From positions 1 to 34,709 of the forward strand of contig CAITNQ010000096.1 of the NCBI GenBank assembly GCA_903893785.1: a stretch of DNA of 34,709 nt. Reading direction: 5' to 3'. Both the position numbers and the translations under genes were made by a program. Positions within the stretch are counted from its first letter, which is position 1. Each line of letters begins with the position of its first letter. The stretch comes from an uncultured Gemmatimonadota bacterium. Its GTDB lineage: Bacteria > Latescibacterota > UBA2968 > UBA8231. Shown one piece after another: positions 7,434 through 17,952 of the stretch. The notes under the pieces were generated by a model, which worked only from the letters and a program-made list of their open reading frames with translations, did no database searches and was not told the DNA's origin.

Positions 7434-8594
7434 ATGCAACTGACCCTCCAGCGCAACGACCTCTGGCGTGGCCTGGACAGCGTCCTGGACGCCGTTCCCG
7501 CCAAGCCTGCTCTCCCCGTTCTGAACACCCTCCTGCTAACCGCCAGTGGCAACACCCTAAGCCTGGCCGGCACCGACCTCGCCCTGTCGATCGAGACGCG
7601 CATTCCCGCCGTGGTCAGAGTTCCCGGCGCGGTGGCGATACCGGCGCGGTCCCTGGCAGACCTGATCCGCGAATGGCCCGCTGGTGAACTCTCCTTCGAT
7701 GTCGTCGGTGAACGCCTTACCCTTTCGGGTCGCCTCAGCGACACCGCGCGTCGCGAGGCCTCCTATGCCATTTCCGGCGTCGCCGCCGCTGACTTTCCGG
7801 AATTGCAGATGCAACTGCACGGTGTCAGCGTCGACTTCGCCGCGGTGGACGGTCTGGACGCCGCCCAGCTTTCCCGCATGATCAGCCGTACTGTCTTCGC
7901 GGTGGCCAAGGACGACACCCGCCCGGTCCTCAACGGTGTCCTTTGGCGCCTGACGCCTGACGGCATGGACATGGTGGCCACCGACGGCCATCGCTTCGCT
8001 CACACGCGGCGGAGCCTGGACCTGGCGGCCGAGATCTCTGCCCCTGCCGAAGCGATCGTGCCACCCGCCATGCTGGCCCAACTGGCCAAATTGCTCAACG
8101 CCCACGCCGGCCGCGCTCGAGTCACCATTGGTGACAGCCAGTTGCTGGTGGCGGCCGGTGACACGACGGTGCTGTCCCGACTCATTGAGGGCCCGTACGT
8201 GGACTACGGCCCGGTGATTCCGCGCGACAACGACAAGCGCGTGCAACTGCCCACCGACCAGCTCATTCCGGCGGTGCGCCGGGTGTCCATCCTGGCCAGC
8301 AGTTACACCCACCAAGTCCGCTTCCGCCTCACCCCGGAGTTGCTGGAGTTGTCCGCCGTCAGTCCGGAGATCGGTGCCGAAGCGCACGAGACCGTGCCCA
8401 CCGACTACAGCGGTGAGAGCCTTGAGGTGGGTTACAACGCCAATTACCTGGTAGAGATCCTCCGCAAGCTCGATACCCCAGAGGTCGTCATCGAGCTCAA
8501 GAACCACACGACTGCTGCCATTCTGCGTCCTGCTGAGCCAGTCGCAGGCGAGGATTACTACTGCCTGCTGATGCCGCTTCGACCCACCAGTTGA
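7434..8594 (+). CDS. dnaN: DNA polymerase III beta sliding clamp
   Basis: The beta clamp is a dimeric ring that tethers the replicative polymerase and other enzymes to DNA. The 386 residues fit three repeated clamp domains. The N-terminus (MQLTLQRNDLWRGLDSVLDA, then PVLNTLLL) and the motifs TRPVLNGVL and ATDGHRFA at the start of domain 2 are typical. The C-terminus YYCLLMPLRP corresponds to the family's YVIMPMRL that helps form the partner-binding pocket. A GAGG lies just upstream of the ATG. It is the first gene right of oriC and overlaps the open frame of recF. Confidence 0.97.
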   Translation: MQLTLQRNDLWRGLDSVLDAVPAKPALPVLNTLLLTASGNTLSLAGTDLALSIETRIPAVVRVPGAVAIPARSLADLIREWPAGELSFDVVGERLTLSGRLSDTARREASYAISGVAAADFPELQMQLHGVSVDFAAVDGLDAAQLSRMISRTVFAVAKDDTRPVLNGVLWRLTPDGMDMVATDGHRFAHTRRSLDLAAEISAPAEAIVPPAMLAQLAKLLNAHAGRARVTIGDSQLLVAAGDTTVLSRLIEGPYVDYGPVIPRDNDKRVQLPTDQLIPAVRRVSILASSYTHQVRFRLTPELLELSAVSPEIGAEAHETVPTDYSGESLEVGYNANYLVEILRKLDTPEVVIELKNHTTAAILRPAEPVAGEDYYCLLMPLRPTS

Positions 8595-8608
8595 GGCGCC
8601 GACGCCCT

Positions 8609-9697
8609 GTGCGGATACGTCACCTGAGCCTCCGCCCTTTCCGGAACTTCGCTGCTCTCCAGATCCCCTTCACGGCCGACCACAGCCTCGTGACCGCCGG
8701 CAACGGAAGCGGCAAGACCAACCTGTTGGAGGCCATCTCCTACCTCTCGCTCGGCAAGTCGGTGCGCCGCGCCCGTGACGCGGAGGCGGTACCGCACGGC
8801 GGGGAGTACTTTGACATTTCCGGCGACTGCGAAGACGATCATGCCGGCCGTCAACTGCGGCTGTTCTGTTCGCGATCGGAGGGCAAGACGGCCTTTTGCG
8901 ACGGCGCGCCACTGCCGCGTCTGGTGGACTTGGTCGGCCGTTTCCGCACGGTCCACTTCTCGCCCCAGGACGTGGGTGTGGTGCTCCGCTCCCCGGCCGA
9001 GCGCCGACGCCTCCTTGACGTTCTCCTGTCCCAGTCCAGCCCGGCTTATCTGCAGTCGCTGCTGGCGTACCAACACGCCCTGGCGCAGCGGAATCGCCTC
9101 CTGCGCGACCGTCGCGGCGCGGGTGTGCCGGCGGGCGGTTGGCCCGAGATCGACCCCTGGACCGAGCAACTAGGCCGCCACGGGGCTGCCCTCAGGTGCG
9201 CCCGCAACCAACTCGTGACGCGCATCGATCAGGACCTCGCAGCACTATACCGACACCTCAGTGGCGGCCGCGAAACGCTGGCCATCGCCTACCACCAGGG
9301 CGCCGCTGCCCTGCCCGGCGATCCGGTGGCGGCCCTGGTGGCCCATATCAGCTCCCGTCTGGCTCAGGATGTCCATCTCGGCTGGACCAGTACGGGCCCC
9401 CATCGCGACGACGTGCAGTTCACTCTCGACGGTCAACCCGCAGACACCTACGCCTCGGCCGGCCAGCTCAAGTCCGCCCTGGTGGCCTGGAAACTGGCCG
9501 AGATGCGCTATCTGGAGACGCCCCCCGGCAATCAGCCCGTACTCCTGCTGGACGACGCCTTGGCCGAACTGGACGAGCGGCGGGCCGCCGCGTTGCTCGA
9601 ACTGATCGCCGGTTTCGCCCAAGTGATCCTTACCAGCCCCCTTCCCCTGGCTCTTGCCGCCCATGCCCATTTCGCGCCCGTTGCCCTCCCCCACTGA
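8609..9697 (+). CDS. recF: DNA replication and repair protein RecF
   Basis: RecF is an SMC-like ATPase that, with RecO and RecR, loads RecA at single-strand gaps. It shows IRHLSLRPFRNF at the N-terminus, Walker A GNGSGKTNLL (Lys near 36), a signature region with STGPHRDDV and ASAGQLKSALVAW, and Walker B VLLLDDALAELDERR (Asp 315, 316). I chose GTG 8609, which gives the usual MRIRHL N-terminus and 362 residues. A TTG at 8591 overlapping the dnaN stop would add six basic residues and could allow coupling to dnaN. The end overlaps the next gene. Confidence 0.95.
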   Translation: MRIRHLSLRPFRNFAALQIPFTADHSLVTAGNGSGKTNLLEAISYLSLGKSVRRARDAEAVPHGGEYFDISGDCEDDHAGRQLRLFCSRSEGKTAFCDGAPLPRLVDLVGRFRTVHFSPQDVGVVLRSPAERRRLLDVLLSQSSPAYLQSLLAYQHALAQRNRLLRDRRGAGVPAGGWPEIDPWTEQLGRHGAALRCARNQLVTRIDQDLAALYRHLSGGRETLAIAYHQGAAALPGDPVAALVAHISSRLAQDVHLGWTSTGPHRDDVQFTLDGQPADTYASAGQLKSALVAWKLAEMRYLETPPGNQPVLLLDDALAELDERRAAALLELIAGFAQVILTSPLPLALAAHAHFAPVALPH

Positions 9698-10079
9698 GCC
9701 GTCGGTGGCGCCGACGCCCCTGGCCGGCCTGCTGACGCAGGTGCTCGGCGAACTAGGGGTGGCGGAGAGACTCGCCCAGACGCAGGTGTTGCTCAACTGG
9801 AGCACGGTAGTGGGTCCGCTGCTGGCGGCCCAGACCCGCCCCCTGCGCGTCAGCCGTGGCGGTCGGCTCGAGGTCGCCGTGCCCTCGGCAAGTTGGCGCA
9901 CCCAGTTGGCCTTCATGCGTGCCGACCTGATACGTCGCCTCAACGACGCGGTCGGCCACCCCGTGGTCCGCGACCTGATCCTGCTCAACCAGCCGGTCGC
10001 GGTGCCGCCGCCGCCGGGGGCCGCGGGCCGGGCCGGCCCCGCTTCTTTCCCGTCGTCGCAGCCCAAGGAGAGTCGGTAG
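9663..10079 (+). CDS. dciA: DciA-like DUF721 protein (predicted helicase loader)
   Basis: DUF721/DciA proteins are the ancestral bacterial loaders of the replicative helicase DnaB where DnaC/DnaI is absent. The core fits the family: LTQVLGELGVAERL, then NWSTVVGPLLAAQTRPLRV, GRLEVAVPSASWRTQLAFMR and a helix ending IRRLNDAVG, with a weakly conserved Pro/Gly/Ala tail. The position between recF and gyrB is the classical one. The start is uncertain: ATG 9663 overlaps recF by 35 bases, and GTG 9705 would start just after the recF stop. The stop directly abuts the gyrB ATG, implying coupled translation. Confidence 0.87.
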   Translation: MPISRPLPSPTEPSVAPTPLAGLLTQVLGELGVAERLAQTQVLLNWSTVVGPLLAAQTRPLRVSRGGRLEVAVPSASWRTQLAFMRADLIRRLNDAVGHPVVRDLILLNQPVAVPPPPGAAGRAGPASFPSSQPKESR

Positions 10080-12035
<1,956 letters not shown>

Positions 12036-12080
12036 GTTGCTGCGGCGCTGCTAACCTGTACCCACCGGAAGCACGAGTCT

Positions 12081-14669
12081 ATGTCGGAAACCCGCGACCA
12101 CCGCGTTGTCCCTGTCCGCATTGAGGACGAGCTCAAGAGCTCGTTCCTCGACTACTCGATGAGTGTGATCATGGCGCGGGCGCTGCCCGACGTGCGCGAT
12201 GGGCTCAAGCCGTCGCAACGCCGCATCCTGGTCGCCATGAATGACCTGAGCCTGGCCCCCAACCGGGGTTTCCGGAAGTGCGCCAAGATCGCCGGCGACA
12301 CCTCGGGCAACTACCATCCACACGGCGAGGCCATCGTCTACCCGACGTTGGTCCACTTGGCGCAGGACTTCCGCATGCGCTACCCGCTGGTGGATGGCCA
12401 GGGCAACTTCGGCTCCATCGACGGGTACCCGCCGGCGGCCATGCGCTACACCGAGGCCCGCATGAGCTGGCCGGCGATGGAAATGCTGGCCGACCTGGAG
12501 AAGGAGACCGTCGCCTACCACAGCAATTACGACGAGACCCGCGAGGAACCCGAAGTCCTCCCGGCGAAGTTCCCCAACCTACTGTGCAATGGCTCGATGG
12601 GGATCGCCGTGGGCATGGCGACCAAGATCCCGCCCCATAACCTGCGCGAAGTGGCTGCCGCGCTGACCCATCTCATTGATGACCCCGAGATCACCATCGA
12701 TGCCTTGATGGGCCACATCAAGGCCCCCGACTTCCCCACCGGCGGGGTGATCTACGGCATGAGCGGCGTGCGTCAAGCCTACCATACGGGCCGGGGCATG
12801 GTGTATGTCCGGGCCCGCACCCACGTGGAGGCCAACGCCGCCGGCCGCGAGAGCCTGATTGTCACCGAGATCCCGTTCCTGGTCAACAAATCGTCGCTAC
12901 TGGAACATATCGCCGACCTGGTGCGGGATCGGACGGTCGACGGTATCGCCACCATCCGCGACGAGTCGGGCCGGGCCGGCATGCGCATCGTCTTCGAGCT
13001 GAAGCGCGATGCCCACCCCGAGGTGGTGCTCAACCAGCTGTTCGCCCACAGCATGCTGCAGAGCACCTTCGGGGTAATGATGCTGGCTATCGTGGCCGGT
13101 CGCCCCGAACTGCTCAACCTCAAGCAACTCCTCGAGCACTACGTCAGCCACCGGCACGAGGTCGTGCTGGCGCGAGCCCGTTTCGACCTCAACAAAGCCG
13201 AGGCCCGGGCCCATATTCTGGCCGGTCTGCGCCTAGCCCTCGACCATATCGACGCGGTGATCCAGACCATTCGCAGCTCGGCTGACCCGGAAGAAGCCCG
13301 GGGCCGCCTGATGGCCCAATTTGGCCTGAGCGAGCTGCAGAGCCAGGCCATTCTGGCCATGCCCCTGCAGCGCCTGACCGGTTTGGAGCGGGACAAGATC
13401 GAGACCGAGTTCCAGGAACTCCAGCGCCAGATCGCCGACCTGCGCGAACTGCTGGCCAGCCGCGACCGCCAGATGCAATTGATCAAGGACGAGATCCGTG
13501 AGCTGGAGGCCCGGTTCGGCGACGCGCGGCGCACGGAGATCGTCTATGCGGCCGACGAGTTCGACATTGAGGACCTGATCGCCGAAGAGGACATGGTGGT
13601 GACCGTATCCCGCGCGGGGTACATCAAGCGCATGCCTCCCCGCGCCTACCGGGTACAGAACCGGGGCGGGCGCGGCGTCACCGGCATGAAGACGCGCGAC
13701 GAGGATCTGGTCGAGCACCTGTTCGTCGCCTCGACCCACTCCTATCTGCTGTTCCTCACCTCGCAGGGGCGCTGCTACTGGCTCAAGGTGTACCGCATCC
13801 CCGAGGGGGATCGGGCTGCCCGGGGCCGTCCGGTGGTCAACCTGCTGGCGCTGGACCCGGCCGAGCAGATCCGCGCGGTCGTGCCGGTAAGGGAGTTCCG
13901 CGACGACCAGTACCTGTTCACGGCTACCCGGGCCGGAGTCGTCAAGAAGACCGTGCTGGCGGCCTATCAGAACGTGCGCCGCGACGGTATCATTGCCCTG
14001 AAGCTGCCCGACGATGACGCGGTCGTCGGCGCGGCGATCACCGACGGCCAACAGGACATCGTGCTGGTGACCCGCCACGGCGTGGCCATGCGCTTCGCCG
14101 AGGACGAGGTGCGGCCCCTGGGCCGGGTGTCCACCGGCGTGCGGGGTATTGACCTGCGCCCGGGCGACGAGGTGGTCGCCATGCTGGTGCTCAACGATGC
14201 CGGTGAGGTGCTGACCATCTGCGAAAACGGCTACGGTAAGCGCACGGACCAGGCCGCGTACCCGCGCAAACACCGCGGCGGCCTAGGCGTGCGCGACATC
14301 CGCACCAGTGACCGCAACGGCGACGTGGTCGCCTCCATGCCAGTCAGCCCCGAGGACGAGGTGCTGGTGGTGACCCAGAACGGCATTGTCATCCGCGTCC
14401 CGGTGGCAACGATCTCCGCCGTGGGCCGCAACACCCAGGGCGTCAAGGTGATTAACCTGGACGCGGGCGACCGCGTGATCGACTTCTCGCGCGTCGATCG
14501 CAGCGCCGAGTCGCTGGCCGACGAGGCGGGCGGCGACGATGACAGTGTGCTGCCGCCCTCGGCAACGGCCGCCGCCGCGCCGGCCCGCGACGCGGCCGAC
14601 GGCGATGCCGACGCGGCCGACGGGCCGGCCGCGACCGGTGATCCGGCCGCGGACGAGACCCAGCTGTGA
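12081..14669 (+). CDS. gyrA: DNA gyrase subunit A
   Basis: GyrA is the DNA cleavage and rejoining subunit. The catalytic Tyr is in AAMRYTEARM (Tyr 123). The GyrA-box QNRGGRG near residue 526 opens the DNA-wrapping C-terminal domain and supports gyrase rather than topoisomerase IV. The quinolone-contact segment is unusual: HPHGEAIVYP at 79-88 puts Ala and Pro where E. coli has Ser83 and Asp87. The protein ends in a low-complexity Ala/Asp-rich tail of about 50 residues. No good ribosome binding site was seen (GGAAG is distant). It lies downstream of gyrB, probably in the same transcript. Confidence 0.97.
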   Translation: MSETRDHRVVPVRIEDELKSSFLDYSMSVIMARALPDVRDGLKPSQRRILVAMNDLSLAPNRGFRKCAKIAGDTSGNYHPHGEAIVYPTLVHLAQDFRMRYPLVDGQGNFGSIDGYPPAAMRYTEARMSWPAMEMLADLEKETVAYHSNYDETREEPEVLPAKFPNLLCNGSMGIAVGMATKIPPHNLREVAAALTHLIDDPEITIDALMGHIKAPDFPTGGVIYGMSGVRQAYHTGRGMVYVRARTHVEANAAGRESLIVTEIPFLVNKSSLLEHIADLVRDRTVDGIATIRDESGRAGMRIVFELKRDAHPEVVLNQLFAHSMLQSTFGVMMLAIVAGRPELLNLKQLLEHYVSHRHEVVLARARFDLNKAEARAHILAGLRLALDHIDAVIQTIRSSADPEEARGRLMAQFGLSELQSQAILAMPLQRLTGLERDKIETEFQELQRQIADLRELLASRDRQMQLIKDEIRELEARFGDARRTEIVYAADEFDIEDLIAEEDMVVTVSRAGYIKRMPPRAYRVQNRGGRGVTGMKTRDEDLVEHLFVASTHSYLLFLTSQGRCYWLKVYRIPEGDRAARGRPVVNLLALDPAEQIRAVVPVREFRDDQYLFTATRAGVVKKTVLAAYQNVRRDGIIALKLPDDDAVVGAAITDGQQDIVLVTRHGVAMRFAEDEVRPLGRVSTGVRGIDLRPGDEVVAMLVLNDAGEVLTICENGYGKRTDQAAYPRKHRGGLGVRDIRTSDRNGDVVASMPVSPEDEVLVVTQNGIVIRVPVATISAVGRNTQGVKVINLDAGDRVIDFSRVDRSAESLADEAGGDDDSVLPPSATAAAAPARDAADGDADAADGPAATGDPAADETQL

Positions 14670-14693
14670 ACCACGCCCGTCGAGGCCGCGTCC

Positions 14694-14722
14694 TTGACGG
14701 GGGGAGCGCGTCCGTCTATATT
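14694..14722 (+). promoter_or_regulatory. Promoter of the tRNA operon
   Basis: TTGACG (14694-14699), a 17-base spacer and TATATT (14717-14722) end 18 bases before the first tRNA. A near-consensus element directly ahead of a tRNA is expected for a stable-RNA promoter. Confidence 0.75.
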
Positions 14723-14740
14723 ACTGAGCCGTGCATGTGC

Positions 14741-14827
14741 GGAGGGTTAGACCTAATCGGTAAGGCAGCGGTCTTGAAAACCGCCGGGCTCACGCCCTTG
14801 AGGGTTCGAGTCCCTCACCCTCCGCCA
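14741..14827 (+). tRNA. tRNA-Ser (UGA)
   Basis: An 87-base class II tRNA. The acceptor stem is GGAGGGT/ACCCTCC, the anticodon loop CTTGAAA between GCGGT and ACCGC gives anticodon TGA, the variable arm is long, and the T arm is AGGG-TTCGAGT-CCCT. The 3' CCA is encoded. It reads UCA and, with wobble, other UCN codons. Confidence 0.96.
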
Positions 14828-14856
14828 GGACCGGAACAAGACCCCCTTAGTGCCCA

Positions 14857-14949
<93 letters not shown>

Positions 14950-14957
14950 GAATGCGT

Positions 14958-15031
14958 TGCGCCCTCGTTCAATGGTAGGACACATGGCTCTGGACCATGG
15001 TATCGGGGTTCGAATCCCTGGGGCGCAGCCA
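14958..15031 (+). tRNA. tRNA-Gln (CUG)
   Basis: A 74-base class I tRNA. The acceptor stem is TGCGCCC/GGGCGCA, the anticodon arm CATGG-CTCTGGA-CCATG gives CTG, the T loop is TTCGAAT, and CCA is encoded. It starts 8 bases after tRNA-Ser(GCU), so the three tRNAs are surely cotranscribed. It decodes CAG; a UUG-reading tRNA-Gln would have to be elsewhere. Confidence 0.95.
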
Positions 15032-15042
15032 TCTATCGCCGC

Positions 15043-15071
15043 AACCCGCCGCTGACGCGGCGGGTTTTTTT
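15043..15071 (+). terminator. Rho-independent terminator of the tRNA operon
   Basis: The perfect 8-bp stem CCCGCCGC-TGAC-GCGGCGGG is flanked by AA and a run of seven T, 12 bases after the last tRNA. This is a textbook intrinsic terminator. Confidence 0.92.
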
Positions 15072-15095
15072 ATTACCCCCCTCTGCCGGTTCAGG

Positions 15096-15123
15096 TTGAC
15101 ACAGGTCCCCGGGTAGGTATAAT
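15096..15123 (+). promoter_or_regulatory. Consensus sigma70 promoter for the yceI gene
   Basis: TTGACA (15096-15101), a 16-base spacer and TATAAT (15118-15123) match both hexamers exactly, about 75 bases ahead of the YceI ATG. It is the strongest-looking promoter in the window and follows the tRNA terminator. Confidence 0.85.
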
Positions 15124-15198
15124 CGCGCACCACGCGGTCGCCTGCCGACCGTGGCGCGCCTCTGCTACCCCATCCCGGCCTGAGGAGGGCCTGCCATC

Positions 15199-15804
15199 AT
15201 GTTCCGTTTGTTGCCGCGCCCCGCGGTGGGCGCCATTGCCGCATTGCTGTTCGGTGCTGCCGCCGTGACGGCGGAGACCTACACCATCGACAAGACCCAC
15301 TCGTCGGTGCAGTTCCGCATCCGTCACTTGGTCGGTCGCACCACCGGCGAGTTCGGCGAATTCGCCGGCACCATCGTGTACGACCCGGCCAAACCCGAGG
15401 CCAGCCGGGTCGAAGCCACCATCCAGACGGCTAGCATCAACACCGCTAACGCGCAGCGCGATACCCACCTGAAGAGCCCTGACTTTCTCAACGCGGCCCA
15501 GTTCCCGACCATCACCTTCGTCAGCACGAAAGTGACCCGTCAGGCGGAGGGGCTGGCCGTGGAGGGCAACCTCACCCTGCACGGCGTCACCCGCACCGTA
15601 GTGCTGCCGGTGCAGGTGCTCGGTTTGGGCACCCATCCCATGCCGCAGATGAAGGGCGCCGCGGTGGCTGGTTTCGCCGCCAGCACCACGGTGAAGCGCG
15701 CCGACTTCGGCGTCAACTCGTGGACCGACCCGGCCGGCGTTCTGGGTGACGAGGTGGAGGTCACGCTCAACATCGAAGCCCTCGGCCCGGTCCCCGGCAA
15801 CTGA
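15199..15804 (+). CDS. Secreted YceI-family protein
   Basis: YceI-family proteins form a lipocalin-like beta barrel that binds an isoprenoid or lipid-like ligand; most lack a defined role. The 201 residues start with a signal peptide (about 1-25; AAVTAETY suggests cleavage near residue 25). Family features follow: YTIDKTHSSVQFRIRHL, SINTANAQRDTHLKSPDFLN, FPTITFVST, LTLHGVTRTV and VKRADFGVN. It should be periplasmic. GAGGAGGG lies about 12 bases before the ATG. It appears to be a single-gene unit with its own promoter and is not obviously tied to the downstream transporter. Confidence 0.92.
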   Translation: MFRLLPRPAVGAIAALLFGAAAVTAETYTIDKTHSSVQFRIRHLVGRTTGEFGEFAGTIVYDPAKPEASRVEATIQTASINTANAQRDTHLKSPDFLNAAQFPTITFVSTKVTRQAEGLAVEGNLTLHGVTRTVVLPVQVLGLGTHPMPQMKGAAVAGFAASTTVKRADFGVNSWTDPAGVLGDEVEVTLNIEALGPVPGN

Positions 15805-15851
15805 CGCCCCGGCCGGCGGCGACCCGAGACCCCGGTTAGCCCTGACGGTGG

Positions 15852-15880
15852 TTGACAAAGCCCGGGTCCGCGTTTACCGT
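15852..15880 (+). promoter_or_regulatory. Possible promoter of the ABC transporter operon
   Basis: TTGACA (15852-15857), a 17-base spacer and TACCGT (15875-15880) lie about 118 bases ahead of the first permease gene. The -35 is perfect and the -10 is weak, as might suit a regulated promoter. The 193-base gap holds no other recognisable signal. Confidence 0.48.
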
Positions 15881-15997
15881 AGTCGCGCCCGCGGTTCCGC
15901 CCGGTACACCCGGTGCGGCCGCGGGCGGTTCATGCCCCGCCGGGGGCCAGGTCACGCGGTCCCGGCGACCCTCGCTACCGCCCGCACGTGACGGCCC

Positions 15998-17107
15998 ATG
16001 GACAGACGCCGCAGCGAGCCGTGGATCGCCTGGGGCTTCTTGGCCCCGGCCCTGTCGGTGCTGGTGCTGTTCGGCCTGTTCCCGATCGCCTACGCGTTCT
16101 TCGTCAGTCTGCACGACTGGCGCATCCGCAATACCGGCTGGTTGGGCCTGGGGCACTATCGGCGGGCCGTGGGCGACCCACTGGGTCTGCTGTGGCTGGG
16201 GCTGGGCGGGGCGGCGCTGTACCTGGCGTGGCACTGGCGCCGCCGGCGGCCGTCGTGGCTGCGGTGGGTGCTGGCCGGTGGCGGCCTGTGGCTAGCGTTC
16301 GTGCCGGGCCTGACGCGGTTGCTGGCGACCGGCGACCCCAAGCTCTACAACGGCATCCGGATCACGGCCCTGTATGCCCTGGGCACGATCCCGGTGGAGC
16401 TGGGCGTATCCCTGCTGCTGGCCTGGCTGCTGCTGCGCGGCCTGCGGGGTAAGGGCGCCTTCCGGGTGCTGTTCTTCCTGCCCTATGTGACGCCCGTGAT
16501 CGCCTCGGCGGTGGTGTTCCGGACCCTGTTCGGACCCCATCCGGCGTCGCTGGCGAATCGGGTCCTGGCCGCCTTCGGGTTGGCCCCCAGCCGCTGGCTG
16601 CACGAGAGCCGGTCCCTCCTGGCGCTGTTGTGTGACGGTCTCGGGGTCGCCTGCCCCACGTGGGCCGAACCCCTGTTTCCGAGCCTGGCCCTGACGGCGG
16701 TGATCCTCTACAACATCTGGGTGTACATCGGCTACGACACGGTGATCTTGCTCGCCGGTCTGGCCGCCATTCCGCCGCACTACTACGAAGCGGCGGCCAT
16801 CGACGGTGCCAGTGGTTGGCAGGTGTTCCGCCACATCACCGTGCCGCTGCTGTCGCCGACGCTGTTTTTCCTCTCCACGGTGTCGCTGATCGGTACCTTC
16901 AAAGCGTTCAACCACCTGTACATCATGCGCACGCCGGCCGCCCGGGATACCGTTGACGTGCTGAGCGTAGCCATCTTCGACCTGCTGTTCCAGGCCCACA
17001 ACGCCGGTTACGCGGCGGCCCTGGCGTTCCTGCTGTTCCTGCTTATCCTGGGCCTGACACTGGCCCAGAACCGGGTGTTAGGCCGGCGGGTGTTCTATGG
17101 CGACTGA
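15998..17107 (+). CDS. ABC transporter permease, MalF/UgpA type, with extra membrane pair
   Basis: This is an inner-membrane subunit of a carbohydrate-type ABC importer. Residues 11-37 are the first transmembrane segment, ending in the typical FFVSLHDW. The C-terminal part has the EAA loop (EAAAIDGASGWQVF, Glu near 264) that docks the ATPase, followed by VPLLSPTLFF. At 369 residues it is longer than the usual ~300. Residues 60-105 form an insertion with two more hydrophobic segments separated by WRRRRPSW. The 3' end overlaps the next permease gene by 11 bases. The substrate cannot be read from the sequence; a sugar or glycoside is inferred from the operon. Confidence 0.9.
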   Translation: MDRRRSEPWIAWGFLAPALSVLVLFGLFPIAYAFFVSLHDWRIRNTGWLGLGHYRRAVGDPLGLLWLGLGGAALYLAWHWRRRRPSWLRWVLAGGGLWLAFVPGLTRLLATGDPKLYNGIRITALYALGTIPVELGVSLLLAWLLLRGLRGKGAFRVLFFLPYVTPVIASAVVFRTLFGPHPASLANRVLAAFGLAPSRWLHESRSLLALLCDGLGVACPTWAEPLFPSLALTAVILYNIWVYIGYDTVILLAGLAAIPPHYYEAAAIDGASGWQVFRHITVPLLSPTLFFLSTVSLIGTFKAFNHLYIMRTPAARDTVDVLSVAIFDLLFQAHNAGYAAALAFLLFLLILGLTLAQNRVLGRRVFYGD

Positions 17108-17948
17108 CCCGGCGCACTTGGGCCCGCTGCGACGCACGGCGGTGTACCTTGGCCTGGGACTGTGGGCCGCGGTCGCGGCGCTGCCCTTCGTGTGGATGCT
17201 GTTGTTCTCCTCCATGACCCAGGGCGAGACCCTGCGCCGGGTCCTGTGGCCCGAGCACATCCAGTGGGCCAACTACGTCACCGCCTGGCGCGAGGCCGAC
17301 TTCGGGCTCTACTTCGGCAATTCGCTGATCATCGCCACCGTGCAGGTCGGCGGCACCCTGTTGTTCTCCCTGCTGGCTGCCTACCCGTTGGCCCGCATGC
17401 AGTTCCGCGGTCGCGACACGGTCTTCGCGGCGATTCTGACCACCCTGATGATCCCCGAAGCCGTGACCATGGTGCCGAATTTCCTCACCGTGTCGTGGCT
17501 GCACCAGCACTCCCCCGTGCCGTGGCTGAACAACTGGCCGTCGCTGACCGTACCGTTCATGGCGTCGGCGTTCAGCATTTTTCTGCTGCGGCAGTTCCTG
17601 CGCGGCATACCCGGCGAGTTGTGGGATGCGGCCCGCATCGACGGGGCGGGCCATATCCGCTTCCTGGTGCAGATCCTACTGCCGCTGTGCCGCGCGCCGC
17701 TGCTGACGGTGGGCCTGTTCACCTACATCGGCTCGTGGAACGCCCTCGCCTGGCCGCTGCTGGTGACCAATCAGCCGACCTGGCGCCCGATCGCGGTCGG
17801 CCTGCAGCAGTTCGTCAGTGAAGCGGGCACCGAGGTGCACCTGCAGATGGCCGGGGCCGTTATCGCCACGGCACCGGTGCTGCTGCTCTACTTCCTGCTC
17901 CAGAAGGAGTTCACCGAGGGCATCTCGATGTCCGGACTCAAAGGCTGA
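17097..17948 (+). CDS. ABC transporter permease, MalG/UgpE type
   Basis: This is the second membrane subunit of the same importer. The 283 residues show the MalG layout: a first transmembrane segment (about 14-36) ending in FVWMLLFSSM, a loop with WANYVTAW and FGLYFGNSLIIA, then LLAAYPLARMQFRG. The EAA loop is ELWDAARIDGAGHIRF (Asp near 177), and the C-terminus FTEGISMSGLKG is characteristic. The start overlaps the upstream permease by 11 bases, indicating coupled translation. No ATP-binding subunit is encoded nearby, so a shared MsmK/UgpC-type ATPase from elsewhere is expected. Confidence 0.93.
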   Translation: MATDPAHLGPLRRTAVYLGLGLWAAVAALPFVWMLLFSSMTQGETLRRVLWPEHIQWANYVTAWREADFGLYFGNSLIIATVQVGGTLLFSLLAAYPLARMQFRGRDTVFAAILTTLMIPEAVTMVPNFLTVSWLHQHSPVPWLNNWPSLTVPFMASAFSIFLLRQFLRGIPGELWDAARIDGAGHIRFLVQILLPLCRAPLLTVGLFTYIGSWNALAWPLLVTNQPTWRPIAVGLQQFVSEAGTEVHLQMAGAVIATAPVLLLYFLLQKEFTEGISMSGLKG

Positions 17949-17952
17949 ATCC

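Noticed and set aside
15125..15159. Imperfect hairpin ahead of the YceI gene
   Set aside because: The transcript start predicted from the TATAAT falls within the 5' arm, so only the inner six base pairs would be in the RNA; not enough for a leader element.
16651..16668. CCCCACGTGGG as a second parS site
   Set aside because: Only the central CACGTG is shared; the flanks do not match parS.
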